Below the pieces are notes generated by a model. The model searched no databases. It was given only the letters and a program-made list of their open reading frames with translations, and was not told the DNA's origin. From the NCBI GenBank assembly GCA_026991885.1, contig JALXAQ010000249.1, positions 33,553-97,552 on the forward strand: a DNA stretch of 64,000 bases, in the 5' to 3' direction. The translations under genes and the position numbers were made by a program. The stretch is from Thiotrichaceae bacterium (GTDB taxonomy: Bacteria > Pseudomonadota > Gammaproteobacteria > Beggiatoales > Beggiatoaceae). Below, one piece after another: positions 25,858-34,063 of this stretch; positions within the stretch are counted from its first letter, which is position 1, and each line of letters starts with the position of its first letter.

Positions 25858-28452
25858 CTATTCCCTAAAATCGTAAGTAAAATCCCCCCCCTCATCAATC
25901 CCCACTTCCAGCGTCTCAGGCAAACGAGACTCGCTCATCTGCACTAACACTTCGCTGGCAATGCGAGGCAATAGGGTGCGATTGATAATATGATCAATAT
26001 TGCGTGCTCCGGTTTCCACTTCCGTGCAGCGTTGGGCAATTTGCTCTACCACCGCGTCTTGATAGACAAATTGTATTTTTTGACTCTCCTGTAATCGTTG
26101 TGCAAGCTGTTGCAGTTTGATTTTCACAATGTCGCCCATCGCTTCCGGCTTAATCGGCGTAAAGGGCACAACTTCCATACGCGCTAATAAAGCCGGTTTA
26201 AAGTGTTTACTCAGAATGGGGCGTATTTTTTCGACTAAGTTTTCTAATGAAGGTTGCTCTTCGGAAGCGCAGGCTTGCGTAATAAGATCATTCGCTAAAT
26301 TACTGGTTAAAAAAAGCACCGTGTTTTTGAAATCAATATTGCGTCCTTCGCCATCTGATAAGAGCCCTTTGTCAAAGACTTGATAAAATAAATTCATCAC
26401 TTCCAAGTCTGCTTTTTCGACTTCATCCAATAGGACGACTGAATAGGGGCGTTGGCGCACAGCCTCTGTCAATACCCCGCCTTCGCCATAGCCGACATAG
26501 CCAGGGGGAGAGCCAATCAGTCTGGAGACGGTGTGTTTTTCTTGAAATTCAGACATGTTGATGGAGACCATAAAGCGTTCTCCCCCAAAAAGTAAGTCGG
26601 CGACACCTAAAGCGGTTTCCGTTTTGCCGACGCCGCTGGGTCCCACGAGCAGGAAAATACCCATCGGGGTGTCGGTATCACGTAGTCCCGCTTTGGCCGC
26701 ACGAATGCCTTGATCAATGGCGAAAATGGCATTGTCTTGTCCTTTAATACGTTGGCTCAGGGATTCTTTGAATGTGAGTATGGATTTGATCTCGTCTTTG
26801 ACCATTTTGCCAACAGGAATACCCGTCCAATCGGCAATGACTTCGTTGATGACTTCGGGGGTGACTTCGTAGTGAATCAGTGGCGCATTCCCTTGGATGT
26901 TTGACAAATTTGTCATGGCGGTGCTGAGTTCTTCGCTTGCCTCGTCTTTGGCACGCAAATTAAGCACAGTAGTGACCGCTTCTCGTTCTTTTTCCCAACG
27001 TTGTGTGAGTTCTTCCCGTTCTTGGTTTAATTGTTCGATTTTATCCGTGAGTTCTGCCGTCCTCGCATCTTCTGTCCCCTGATTGGTGGCAATGTCTCGA
27101 CGAATAGCCTCTAATTCTCGCTCTAAGGTTTGAATTTGACGCTCTAAATCATCGAGAGATGCCGGTTTAGCACTGACGCTGATTTTGACTCGCGCTGTTG
27201 CGGTGTCTAACACATCGACCGCTTTATCGGGCAATTGGCGACCCGATATGTAACGGGCAGAAAAATGGGCAGCGGCTTCGATGGCATCATCGCGCACATA
27301 GACGCCATGCGCTTCTTCATATTTGTCACGCAATCCGCGCAAAATTGTTACCGCCTCAGCGGGAGAGGGTTCGCCCAATTTGACGAGTTGAAATCGTCGG
27401 GCTAAGGCGGCATCTTTTTCAAAATATTTTTTGTATTCTGACCAAGTGGTTGCGGCAATTGTTCGCAATTCTCCCCGTGCGAGTGCGGGTTTGAGTAGAT
27501 TAGCGGCATCACCGCCCCCCGCTTGTCCGCCTGCTCCGATGAGCGTATGGGCTTCGTCGATAAATAAAATGATGGGTTTGGGGGAAGATTTGACTTCTTC
27601 AATCACCGATTTGAGGCGATTTTCAAATTCGCCTTTGACACTGGCACCGGCTTGTAATAAGCCTAAATCGAGTCCGTAAATTTCAACATTTTTTAGAATA
27701 TCAGGGACATCCCCTTCAACAATTTTGAGTGCGAAACCTTCAACCACGGCGGTTTTGCCCACGCCGGCTTCTCCGACGGCTATGGGGTTGTTTTTGCGAC
27801 GGCGGCTCAGTATGTCAATGATTTGGCGAATTTCTCGGTCACGGCAAAACACGGGATCAATCTCTCCTGCCCGTGCTTGTCCTGTAAAATCAATGGTATA
27901 TTTTCCCAAAGCGGTGTCTTCGCGGGCGACTTTAGTTTGACCCGGAGAGGCTTTTTCGATTTCCATGACCGCCGTTTCTTCTTTGGAGCTTGCTGTGATC
28001 TCTAAGAGATGACGGCGCAGATTTTCGGCGGGTATGTCTCTGAGCTGATCAAAATATTCGGCTTGTCCATAGCGGCTGGGATTGGAAACTAATGCGGAAA
28101 TCAGTACGCCGGAGCGAATTTCTCCGAGCTGCATTTCGACTGATGCCCACATCCAAGCCTCTTGGAATAATTCAATCAGCAAGGGGGGAAAGACGGGTCT
28201 GCCGGTATTGCCTGTTTTTTCGAGTTCTACAGCATGTTGCAGACTTTTTTCGACCCGGGCGGGGTCAATTTCGTAGTGACGCAAGATGAGTTGAAAGTCC
28301 CGATCAGGGTCCTCAATCAACATGAGTAGCATGTGTTCGATGGAGACGTCGTAGTTGCCACGGGCGACACAAAGTCCAGCGGCACTTTCCATTGATCGGG
28401 TGCAATATGTGTTGAGTCGATCAAATAAGGATTTTAAGTTAAGGTTTAACAT
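25858..28452 (-). CDS. tssH: Type VI secretion ATPase TssH (ClpV)
   Basis: An 864-residue ClpB-type AAA+ disaggregase of the ClpV branch, which recycles contracted TssBC sheaths. The N-terminal domain has two Clp-N repeats (YDVSIEHMLLMLIEDPDRDF is typical of ClpV). First AAA: Walker A GEAGVGKTAVVEG and Walker B ILFIDEAHTLIGAGG. A coiled-coil middle domain lies at about 430-510. Second AAA: GPSGVGKTETAL, with VVLLDEVEKAD and the SPPGYVGYGEGG pore loop. No other tss gene is in the window, so it is an orphan relative to its cluster, or the rest lies elsewhere. Confidence 0.93.
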   Translation of the reverse strand: MLNLNLKSLFDRLNTYCTRSMESAAGLCVARGNYDVSIEHMLLMLIEDPDRDFQLILRHYEIDPARVEKSLQHAVELEKTGNTGRPVFPPLLIELFQEAWMWASVEMQLGEIRSGVLISALVSNPSRYGQAEYFDQLRDIPAENLRRHLLEITASSKEETAVMEIEKASPGQTKVAREDTALGKYTIDFTGQARAGEIDPVFCRDREIRQIIDILSRRRKNNPIAVGEAGVGKTAVVEGFALKIVEGDVPDILKNVEIYGLDLGLLQAGASVKGEFENRLKSVIEEVKSSPKPIILFIDEAHTLIGAGGQAGGGDAANLLKPALARGELRTIAATTWSEYKKYFEKDAALARRFQLVKLGEPSPAEAVTILRGLRDKYEEAHGVYVRDDAIEAAAHFSARYISGRQLPDKAVDVLDTATARVKISVSAKPASLDDLERQIQTLERELEAIRRDIATNQGTEDARTAELTDKIEQLNQEREELTQRWEKEREAVTTVLNLRAKDEASEELSTAMTNLSNIQGNAPLIHYEVTPEVINEVIADWTGIPVGKMVKDEIKSILTFKESLSQRIKGQDNAIFAIDQGIRAAKAGLRDTDTPMGIFLLVGPSGVGKTETALGVADLLFGGERFMVSINMSEFQEKHTVSRLIGSPPGYVGYGEGGVLTEAVRQRPYSVVLLDEVEKADLEVMNLFYQVFDKGLLSDGEGRNIDFKNTVLFLTSNLANDLITQACASEEQPSLENLVEKIRPILSKHFKPALLARMEVVPFTPIKPEAMGDIVKIKLQQLAQRLQESQKIQFVYQDAVVEQIAQRCTEVETGARNIDHIINRTLLPRIASEVLVQMSESRLPETLEVGIDEGGDFTYDFRE

Positions 28453-28477
28453 GTTTTTGGTCCTTTGTTTAAAAGAT

Positions 28478-28500
28478 GTCCAAGATAAATCTTGGACTCC
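28478..28500. repeat. Palindrome A copy upstream of the oxidoreductase
   Basis: GTCCAAGATAAATCTTGGAC then TCC. TTGGAC at its right edge is followed 14 bp later by TATAAT at 28512-28517, so this copy might provide a -35 element for the next gene; the spacing is shorter than optimal. Confidence 0.8.
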
Positions 28501-28536
28501 GATGGTTTAAGTATAATACAAAAAAGGATAATATTT

Positions 28537-29556
28537 ATGAAAGCCGTTTTATTAAGTGCAGCAGGTGGGGCAGAAGTCCTGAAAATGAGCGAAGTAGAGA
28601 CGCCTGATTTATCGAGTCCCGATTTTATACGTGTGCGTTTACACGCTGCTGGGATTAATCCCGTTGATTATAAAATGCGAGAAAAAGGGGGGATTGTCCC
28701 CGATAAGTTACCCAAAATTCTGGGTTGTGATGGGGCAGGTGTCGTCGATGCGGTGGGTGATAGCGTCAGTCGTTTTAAAGTCGGTGATGAGGTTTATTTT
28801 TTTAATGGTGGTATTGGTACTGATGAGCCGGGTAATTATGCCGAATATACTATCCTTCATCAAGACTACGCTGCTCTTAAACCCAAAAAATTGTCAATGG
28901 TAGAGGCGGCAGCTTTACCGTTAGCATGGATTACGGCTTGGGAATCGTTAGTTGATCGTTGCCAGTTGCAAGCTAATCAAACGGTTTTAATTCATGCGGG
29001 CGTGGGTGGCGTGGGACATTTGGCGATACAATTGGCAAAAAGCTTGGGGGCGCGTGTTGCTGTGACGGTGAGCAGCCAAGAGAAAGTTGAGTTTGCTCAG
29101 TCGCTGGGGGCAGACTATTGTATTGATTACAAGCAGACTGATTTTGTCCAAGCGGCGCTCGATTGGACAAAGGGGGCAGGCGTTGATGTGGTTTTTGATA
29201 TGGTGGGCGCCGACATTTTTTGTCGTTCTATCTCTGCCGCTTGCATTTATGGCAAAGTTGTTACTTTGTTGGAGCCCGTTTGCGATAGTAATGCGATTAA
29301 GGTGGCAAAGCTACGCAATATCAGTTTGATTTATGAGTTGATGCTCACGCCGATGTTGATGGGGATGCACGAGGCGCGGGTGGCACAGCGGGTGATGTTA
29401 GATGAGGCGAGCCGTTTGATTGAGGCGGGTAAGTTGCAGGTGAAAGTGACTCAAGTGTTGCCTTTGGCGCAGGTTGCTAAGGCACATCAATTGATTGAGG
29501 CGGGGGATACGATGGGGAAAATTGTTTTGGTCCAAGATGAATCTTGGACTCCGTAA
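28537..29556 (+). CDS. Zinc-type/quinone oxidoreductase (MDR family, NADPH-dependent)
   Basis: A 339-residue medium-chain dehydrogenase/reductase of the quinone-oxidoreductase group. The N-terminal GroES-like domain has LHAAGINPVDYKMREKGG and LGCDGAGVVDAVGDSVSRFKVGDEVY; the Rossmann motif is HAGVGGVGHLAIQLAKSLGARV. The Cys/His ligands of zinc alcohol dehydrogenases are absent. The ATG at 28537 follows AAAAGGATAAT and starts the family beta-strand MKAVLLS. The last eight residues VQDESWTP are encoded by a palindrome A copy, which also sets the stop. Confidence 0.87.
   Translation: MKAVLLSAAGGAEVLKMSEVETPDLSSPDFIRVRLHAAGINPVDYKMREKGGIVPDKLPKILGCDGAGVVDAVGDSVSRFKVGDEVYFFNGGIGTDEPGNYAEYTILHQDYAALKPKKLSMVEAAALPLAWITAWESLVDRCQLQANQTVLIHAGVGGVGHLAIQLAKSLGARVAVTVSSQEKVEFAQSLGADYCIDYKQTDFVQAALDWTKGAGVDVVFDMVGADIFCRSISAACIYGKVVTLLEPVCDSNAIKVAKLRNISLIYELMLTPMLMGMHEARVAQRVMLDEASRLIEAGKLQVKVTQVLPLAQVAKAHQLIEAGDTMGKIVLVQDESWTP
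29530..29552. repeat. Palindrome A copy inside a coding end
   Basis: GTCCAAGATGAATCTTGGAC then TCC, read in frame as VQDESWTP followed by TAA, forming the C-terminus of the oxidoreductase. Confidence 0.85.
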
Positions 29557-29565
29557 TACCAATAA

Positions 29566-29895
29566 TTAGTTGATGATCATGGGTGCTATTGGTAAGCCAT
29601 TACGTGCCCAACTCACAATCCCGCCGTAGAGGTTATAAACATTATCATAGCCCCGTTGTGTCATATACATACAGGCTTGCCCAGATCGTGCGCCCGTGCG
29701 ACAATAAAAAACAACTGTCTCATCTTTAGGTATTTCATCAAGACGAAAAGGTAAGGTATTTAATGGTAAGGGTTTGCCCGTAGAAATAGAGGCTTGTGCC
29801 ATTTCTTGTGGGGTACGTACATCAATTAGAACTGGGGGCTTTTCACTTTCCAACCATTGGGCTAATTCATTAGAATCTATTTCTTTGATCTGCAT
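29566..29895 (-). CDS. Single-domain rhodanese (GlpE/PspE-like)
   Basis: A 109-residue single rhodanese domain without a signal peptide, so cytoplasmic. The active-site loop is FYCRTGARSGQ with the persulfide-forming Cys, and the entry motif VLIDVRTPQEMAQASI is typical. It would move sulfane sulfur between acceptors, which suits a sulfur-oxidising host. It stands alone, convergent with the oxidoreductase with 9 bp between stops. Confidence 0.9.
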   Translation of the reverse strand: MQIKEIDSNELAQWLESEKPPVLIDVRTPQEMAQASISTGKPLPLNTLPFRLDEIPKDETVVFYCRTGARSGQACMYMTQRGYDNVYNLYGGIVSWARNGLPIAPMIIN

Positions 29896-30230
29896 TAAAA
29901 TTTTTCTCTTTTTCTCTTTGTTTGTTAATTAATAATATTAATATATCTATAGACGGGTTGCTTTATTTCAAGTGTGAATTAGCTCGTTACCATGTCCTGT
30001 CATTGATTTCCCCGCAGAACGGTTTTTTTTCTGAGTACAACTAATGGGTGACAACGAATAAAACAAAATAAGGTTTGTTTAAGATTGTCTGAATCAGAAT
30101 TTAAGAATTAAACTTAGTCAACTTCAAAACCAGACCGGTTGAAAAGAAAACCTGCCAGGTCAAAGTCACAAACGTTCCTTAGTATATTTCTGATTTATTT
30201 GCGGCTCGGCGGCGGTTCGTCTATTTCAAG
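29896..30230. other. Intergenic region with a family F fragment
   Basis: About 335 bp with no supportable gene. AAAACCAGACC and AAACCTGCCAGGTCAAAGTC (about 30124-30170) belong to the family F inverted repeat found in full at 47287-47425. The promoter of the rhodanese gene should lie at its left side. Confidence 0.5.
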
Positions 30231-30816
30231 TTAGTTAAGTAATTCAAAAACACGCTTGACAGCCTCAGCACCACCTAATGGTATGGAGAGTTGTCCGTCT
30301 GGGATTTCATACTCACGCGGATTAATCCTTATCAATGTGCCCTTGTATTTCTCTGCTATGATTTCCGATTCAATTCTAACCGTTGGCACTGCTTGCCCAG
30401 CACCAATCTCAACAATGGCTAACTTGAAACGGTTTTCTTGTAATTTATGAAGCCAATGATGGTATTTTTCAGTTTGCTTTTCATTTGTTCCGTCACCAAA
30501 CATTAATATGTTTGGGCGTGCAATCGCTCCGCAAGCTTGACAATGTGGCGCCTTGGCTTCAAAAGCCTGCATATCGACTTCAATTTGATCTGCTTCCCAA
30601 ATGTCATCACGACAGGGTGTACTGCATTGAAGATAATGTATAGAGCCATGACATTCTATTATCTTATCTTTGTTAAATCCCGCTTTTTGAAAATGTCCAT
30701 CAACATTTGAAGTAAATACAATCATTGCCCCTAAAATCTGGCAATCCAGAGTCAACCCCCATGCCTGCACCCGCCGTAATGAGAAGCGCATCTGCGTTTG
30801 ATACAATTGATGCCAT
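30231..30816 (-). pseudogene. Sir2-family NAD-dependent deacylase, internally deleted and frameshifted
   Basis: An ATG at 30816 begins a frame reading MASIVSNADALLITAGAGMG followed by VDSGLPDFRGN, the NAD-binding start of a sirtuin, but it then hits a stop. A second frame continues with MIVFTSNVDGHFQKAGF, the catalytic-His segment ECHGSIHYLQC, the zinc Cys pairs CSTPC and HCQACG, and RPNILMFGDG to the end at 30231. The roughly 70 residues that normally separate these blocks are missing. The result is a deleted, frameshifted gene. Its start abuts a family C repeat. Confidence 0.85.
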
Positions 30817-30826
30817 CGCCTAACAG

Positions 30827-30900
30827 GGGCAACCATAAAGGATTGCCCCTACAAAAATGGCATATCACGTAGGGGCAATCCTTAACGGCGATGGCATTTT
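30827..30900. repeat. Family C facing pair
   Basis: GGGCAACCATAAAGGATTGC with CCCTAC, then GTAGGGGCAATCC and GATGGCATT; the two halves face each other around a short spacer. Family E-like TGCTCTGCAAAGGAATGCCTG and GGACGCTCCGTGTCC follow to about 30945, touching the next gene's stop. Confidence 0.8.
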
Positions 30901-30940
30901 TGCTCTGCAAAGGAATGCCTGTTTGGACGCTCCGTGTCCT

Positions 30941-31909
30941 TCACGAAGGATAGCCAATTTCTTCAAGTTCAATAAATTTCTCTATTAACTTAAATGGAAA
31001 CGGCAACACTGTATATTGGTTGTAACGCACAAAAGAGACATCCAGCAAGGGAAAAAACTTATCTGGATTAAATACGCCATCAATCTCAATAATGCCACAA
31101 TTACTCAGCGTCTGCTCATCCTTAAAGGCATTTTTCTGCTCCACCCTGTATTGCAGGTTTTCATGATCAAACAGTATGCCTTTGGTTATTTCAATCACAG
31201 ATTCTTTGGAGACAATAATGTACTGATGCCCTTTAAGCTCGTCTTTCGGCTTTTTGTCCAAAGGTTTGTCATAGTAACTTTCTATCTGAACTTCAACATT
31301 TTTATAGCATCTCTTTGTAATGAGACGAAATTTACGGTAAAAAAAATAATTATCAGATAGGTTGATTATGTGTAAATTGCCATTATCCACAAAGAGCGCT
31401 TTTTGCCTGTACAGGAACACCATGCCTTCCATCAGGCTATAGCAGGGAAACCTTTCAGAAATATTTTCATTTCTCATCAAAATATCTCTGATGTGTAGTC
31501 CACTTAAACTGACGGTTAAGTCCCTTTTTAAGTCTGTTCCAGAAGGGAGATTGTTGGTCAGCTTTCTGTCTTGCGGATTGATGATTAAGGTTTTCAGCAC
31601 AACGCCTTTCGCTTTTAACTTTTCGTCGTCACGATTAAGTGGACCACCCTCTTCAAAGGCGGCTTTGCCATAATCACGAATGACTAAAAACCGCTCAGTT
31701 TCTCCGGGGGTTTCCATTGCAGCCTTTTTTTTGACCACAAATTGACAATCGCTTCTCTCAGCACGTAAGGCGCTGACAATTTCTTCAAAATCTATTGATT
31801 TGTTCAATCGCGCATCAATCAGCGTCACAGGATAATCAGTGAATGGCAATTCGTTTTTGCAAGTTTTGGTTGAGTACATGGCATCTTGATTGTTTGAGTT
31901 TTTCTTCAT
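30941..31909 (-). CDS. Hypothetical protein (322 residues)
   Basis: I do not recognise this protein. It has no signal peptide or transmembrane helix and a mixed alpha/beta composition rich in Lys and aromatic residues. Distinct segments are LIDARLNKSIDFEEIVSALR near the start and NCGIIEIDGVFNPDKFFPLL near the end, with a charged middle KPLDKKPKDELKGHQYIIVS. It stands alone between repeats and pseudogenes. Base composition is like its neighbours. It is a full-length ORF with no broken frame, so it is probably a real gene; function unknown. Confidence 0.6.
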   Translation of the reverse strand: MKKNSNNQDAMYSTKTCKNELPFTDYPVTLIDARLNKSIDFEEIVSALRAERSDCQFVVKKKAAMETPGETERFLVIRDYGKAAFEEGGPLNRDDEKLKAKGVVLKTLIINPQDRKLTNNLPSGTDLKRDLTVSLSGLHIRDILMRNENISERFPCYSLMEGMVFLYRQKALFVDNGNLHIINLSDNYFFYRKFRLITKRCYKNVEVQIESYYDKPLDKKPKDELKGHQYIIVSKESVIEITKGILFDHENLQYRVEQKNAFKDEQTLSNCGIIEIDGVFNPDKFFPLLDVSFVRYNQYTVLPFPFKLIEKFIELEEIGYPS

Positions 31910-32059
31910 TTTGAATTTCGATATTCATAATTTGGTGCTGATCTCGTTTTTTATCCTTTGCTTTATTATAACCAATCCTTGTCGTTATTTATGGTAATTA
32001 ACAGACATGACACCGGACTGAACCAGTGTCAAATTGACGCATAAATTATCGGATATTTT

Positions 32060-32089
32060 GGAGTCCAAAGCTTTAGCTTTGGACTCCAA
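32060..32089. repeat. Palindrome B copy
   Basis: GGAGTCCAAAGCTTTAGCTT(TGGACTCC), a perfect palindromic copy at the edge of a decayed gene. Confidence 0.85.
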
Positions 32090-32136
32090 AATGCTGGAAA
32101 AGTTGTGGTTCAGTACTTACCACAGACACTGGGCAA

Positions 32137-32666
32137 ACCTTTACTCATCCCGCAATACAACAAATTGATCACTTAACTCGCGGACAACCTTGGTTAGTCA
32201 ACGCTTTGGGACAGGAATGGTGTTTAGGTTTAATCCACAATGGTATGTCAAACCCGATGGAAAATTGGATATTGAAAAACTTTTGGACACTTATATTGAA
32301 TTTTATAAGCAACATAGCGAACTGATAACAAAACGCCGCACTTACACCGCACATCATTTATTATTTATGGCTTGGTAACAACGCATCGTGAATGGCGGTG
32401 GGCAGATCAGCCGAGAATACGCCGCTGGTTTGGGACGTTTAGATTTGTGTATTGAATTTGCTGGAGAACGCTTTGCCTTTGAGTTGAAGCTTAATAGCAA
32501 AATTGCTCTTGCTGAGGGAAAAAAGCAATTGCTCGATTATTTGGATCGGCTAAGTTTGGACAGTGGATGGTTGATTATTTTTAGTCGGGGTGCGGTGAAA
32601 GATTGGGATGAGGTGGGTAAGAGAGAAGCGGTGAGTGATAGGATTGAAGTCATTTGGATGTTGTAG
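32137..32666 (+). pseudogene. Decayed AAA-ATPase/PD-(D/E)XK protein, C-terminal part
   Basis: The frame from 32137 reads TFTHPAIQQIDHLTRGQPWL then VNALGQEW, the end of an AAA-like ATPase domain. A shift leads to MVFRFNPQWYVKPDGKLDIE, LLDTYIEFYKQHSELITKRR and HHLLFMAW, and another to QRIVNGGGQISREYAAGLGR then LDLCIEFAGERFAFELKLN, a PD-(D/E)XK nuclease core (GRxDL...FELK). Such ATPase-nuclease fusions are often multicopy in Thiotrichaceae and cyanobacteria. At least two shifts and a missing N-terminus make this a remnant. Confidence 0.8.
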
Positions 32667-32685
32667 GGTCATTTGTGACACGGAT

Positions 32686-32885
32686 AATAAAGGATAAGTC
32701 AAAACAGACAACTACAGGGATTACTTTTTAGAAGGGATAAGTCAAAACATACAAAACTGTCGGGATTACATTATTGTAAGGAGTTCAGTTTTGACTTATC
32801 CTTTATTAAATACAATCCGTGTAGTTATGGTTTTGGTTTTGACTTATCCTTTATTAAATACAATCCGTGTAGTTATTGTTTTTGT
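32686..32885. repeat. Family G repeat cluster
   Basis: GGATAAGTCAAAAC and CTACAGGGATTAC blocks on one side face GTTTTGACTTATCC copies on the other; the unit GTTTTGACTTATCCTTTATT followed by AAATACAATCCGTGTAGTTA is present twice in tandem (about 32790-32885). The same family forms the hairpin after ccoP. A palindrome B variant follows at about 32938-32962. Confidence 0.8.
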
Positions 32886-33109
32886 TTTGACATTTAAAAT
32901 GGCAGAGAGAAATCCTATTTTTCAAAAAAACCGATTGGAGTCCAAAGCTTCAGCTTTGGGATTTACGTGACATCGCCATCTTAACGTGTGCATCACTCAT
33001 GGAAACGGCAAACGGGGTAAAGCAACGCTCCCGATTATACTCTTGCCCCGATTTAACCGTTGTCAACTTCAATCGTTCCTTCGACAATGATAACTTGCTC
33101 TTTTTATTC

Positions 33110-33545
33110 GATTACATTCGCGTCTTGTTCCAAGATAGTAATGGATTCGATTGGGCGTTGCAGATGAAACACCGTAACCAGTATTGATTATCTGGATAAC
33201 TAAAATTATGGATTTCCGAAGTCGCTACCGTGCTATTGGGAATACTGACAATATAGCCCCGTCGGGTTTCAATTTGAGTCACTCGCCAATTCATATTAAC
33301 GACTTTGCTATCATCAAAAGCACCTATTTTGACCCAGTCTCCGATGCGAAGTGAACGGTCAAATTTGAACCGCTAAACCAATAATGATAGTCACCACGCC
33401 AGAGGTTGCCAATAGACTGATGAGCGGTCTTTCCAAGACAAAGGCAATGATGCCAAATAACGCCAAAATATAAATCAGCGAAGCCGTCACAAAACGTATC
33501 AGGTTTGGAATGGTACGCCCTGTGGTTTCTTCTAATGGCAACCAT
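33110..33545 (-). pseudogene. Decayed MscS-type mechanosensitive channel
   Basis: Three frames give a recognisable MscS core: LPLEETTGRTIPNLIRFVTA and SLIYILALFGIIAFVLERPL (membrane helices), ATSGVVTIIIGLAVQ (pore helix), then after a gap FDRSLRIGDWVKIGAFDDSK, VVNMNWRVTQIETRRGYIVS and IPNSTVATSEIHNFSYPDNQ (beta domain), then LVTVFHLQRPIES in another frame. About 13 residues are missing after GLAVQ. The gene cannot make a channel as it stands. Confidence 0.8.
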
Positions 33546-33578
33546 AAGTGTTGCTGGGCAGGAGGTATTTAGGATTGC

Positions 33579-33936
33579 CTAAAATTTCTTGTTTGAGTAC
33601 TCCTTATTTCCTTTGAAATTGCCCTTAATTCTATAAAGTCGGTAAGTTTCTTTACCAAGGGTTTCTTCAATGATAGGTGTACCTAATTGAATCGGCTCGA
33701 CGGCATTTATAAATTGAATGTGTTGAGGATTGATAGCCCCCTGAAATCGGAACCATAGATAAAAATCCAAGCTATAAGTGACTGTTTTGGGATCAAAATG
33801 GCTAATACTGTTCAATCGTATCCCCGTATAGGCGTGAGCTTGAGTGACTTGAGTCGAGGCTGGCGCACTAGAAGATAAGATAAGATAAGATAAGAGCACT
33901 GGTGAGTAGGACAATTTTAGATTTTGTTTTTATCAT
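33579..33936 (-). pseudogene. Exported N-terminal fragment with a pentanucleotide repeat
   Basis: An ATG at 33936 starts a signal-peptide-like MIKTKSKIVLLTSALILSYL, but after four ATAAG/CTTAT units the frame stops. The other frame continues SSSAPASTQVTQAHAYTGIR and FDPKTVTYSLDFYLWFRFQG to RLYRIKGNFKGN and ends at 33579. With five or two repeat units the frames would join. The body resembles the extracellular ligand-binding domains found ahead of some channels, and the MscS remnant lies just downstream on the same strand, so the two may be halves of one former gene. Confidence 0.65.
33875..33894. repeat. Pentanucleotide simple-sequence repeat (ATAAG)4
   Basis: Four exact ATAAG units in the signal-peptide region of the minus-strand fragment. 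Slippage by one unit would change the reading frame. Confidence 0.9.
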
Positions 33937-33965
33937 ATTTATATTGCCCGCAGAGGAGCCGTTAA

Positions 33966-34059
33966 GGGCAACCACAAGGGATTGCCCCTACGATACGAAG
34001 TAAAAACGGCATTGAAGGTAGGGGCAATCCTTTATGGTTGCCCGATACGATATGGCATT
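33966..34059. repeat. Family C facing pair
   Basis: GGGCAACCACAAGGGATTGC with CCCTACGATACG, a spacer with GGCATT, then GTAGGGGCAATCC, TTTATGGTTGCCCGATACGA and TATGGCATT. It ends about 5 bp before the thpR stop codon. Confidence 0.85.
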
Positions 34060-34063
34060 ACTC

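Noticed and set aside
25858..28452. A type VI secretion cluster
   Set aside because: Only tssH is present. No tssB, tssC, hcp, vgrG or other tss gene is found on either strand in the window.
30190..30235. GATTTATTTGCGG resembling the methyltransferase motif I remnant at 14972
   Set aside because: The match is 14 bases; the next codons do not continue the motif (no GCGG-L), so it is likely chance.
32999..33187. A 62-codon plus-strand frame
   Set aside because: It is the antisense of the MscS remnant and has no independent support.
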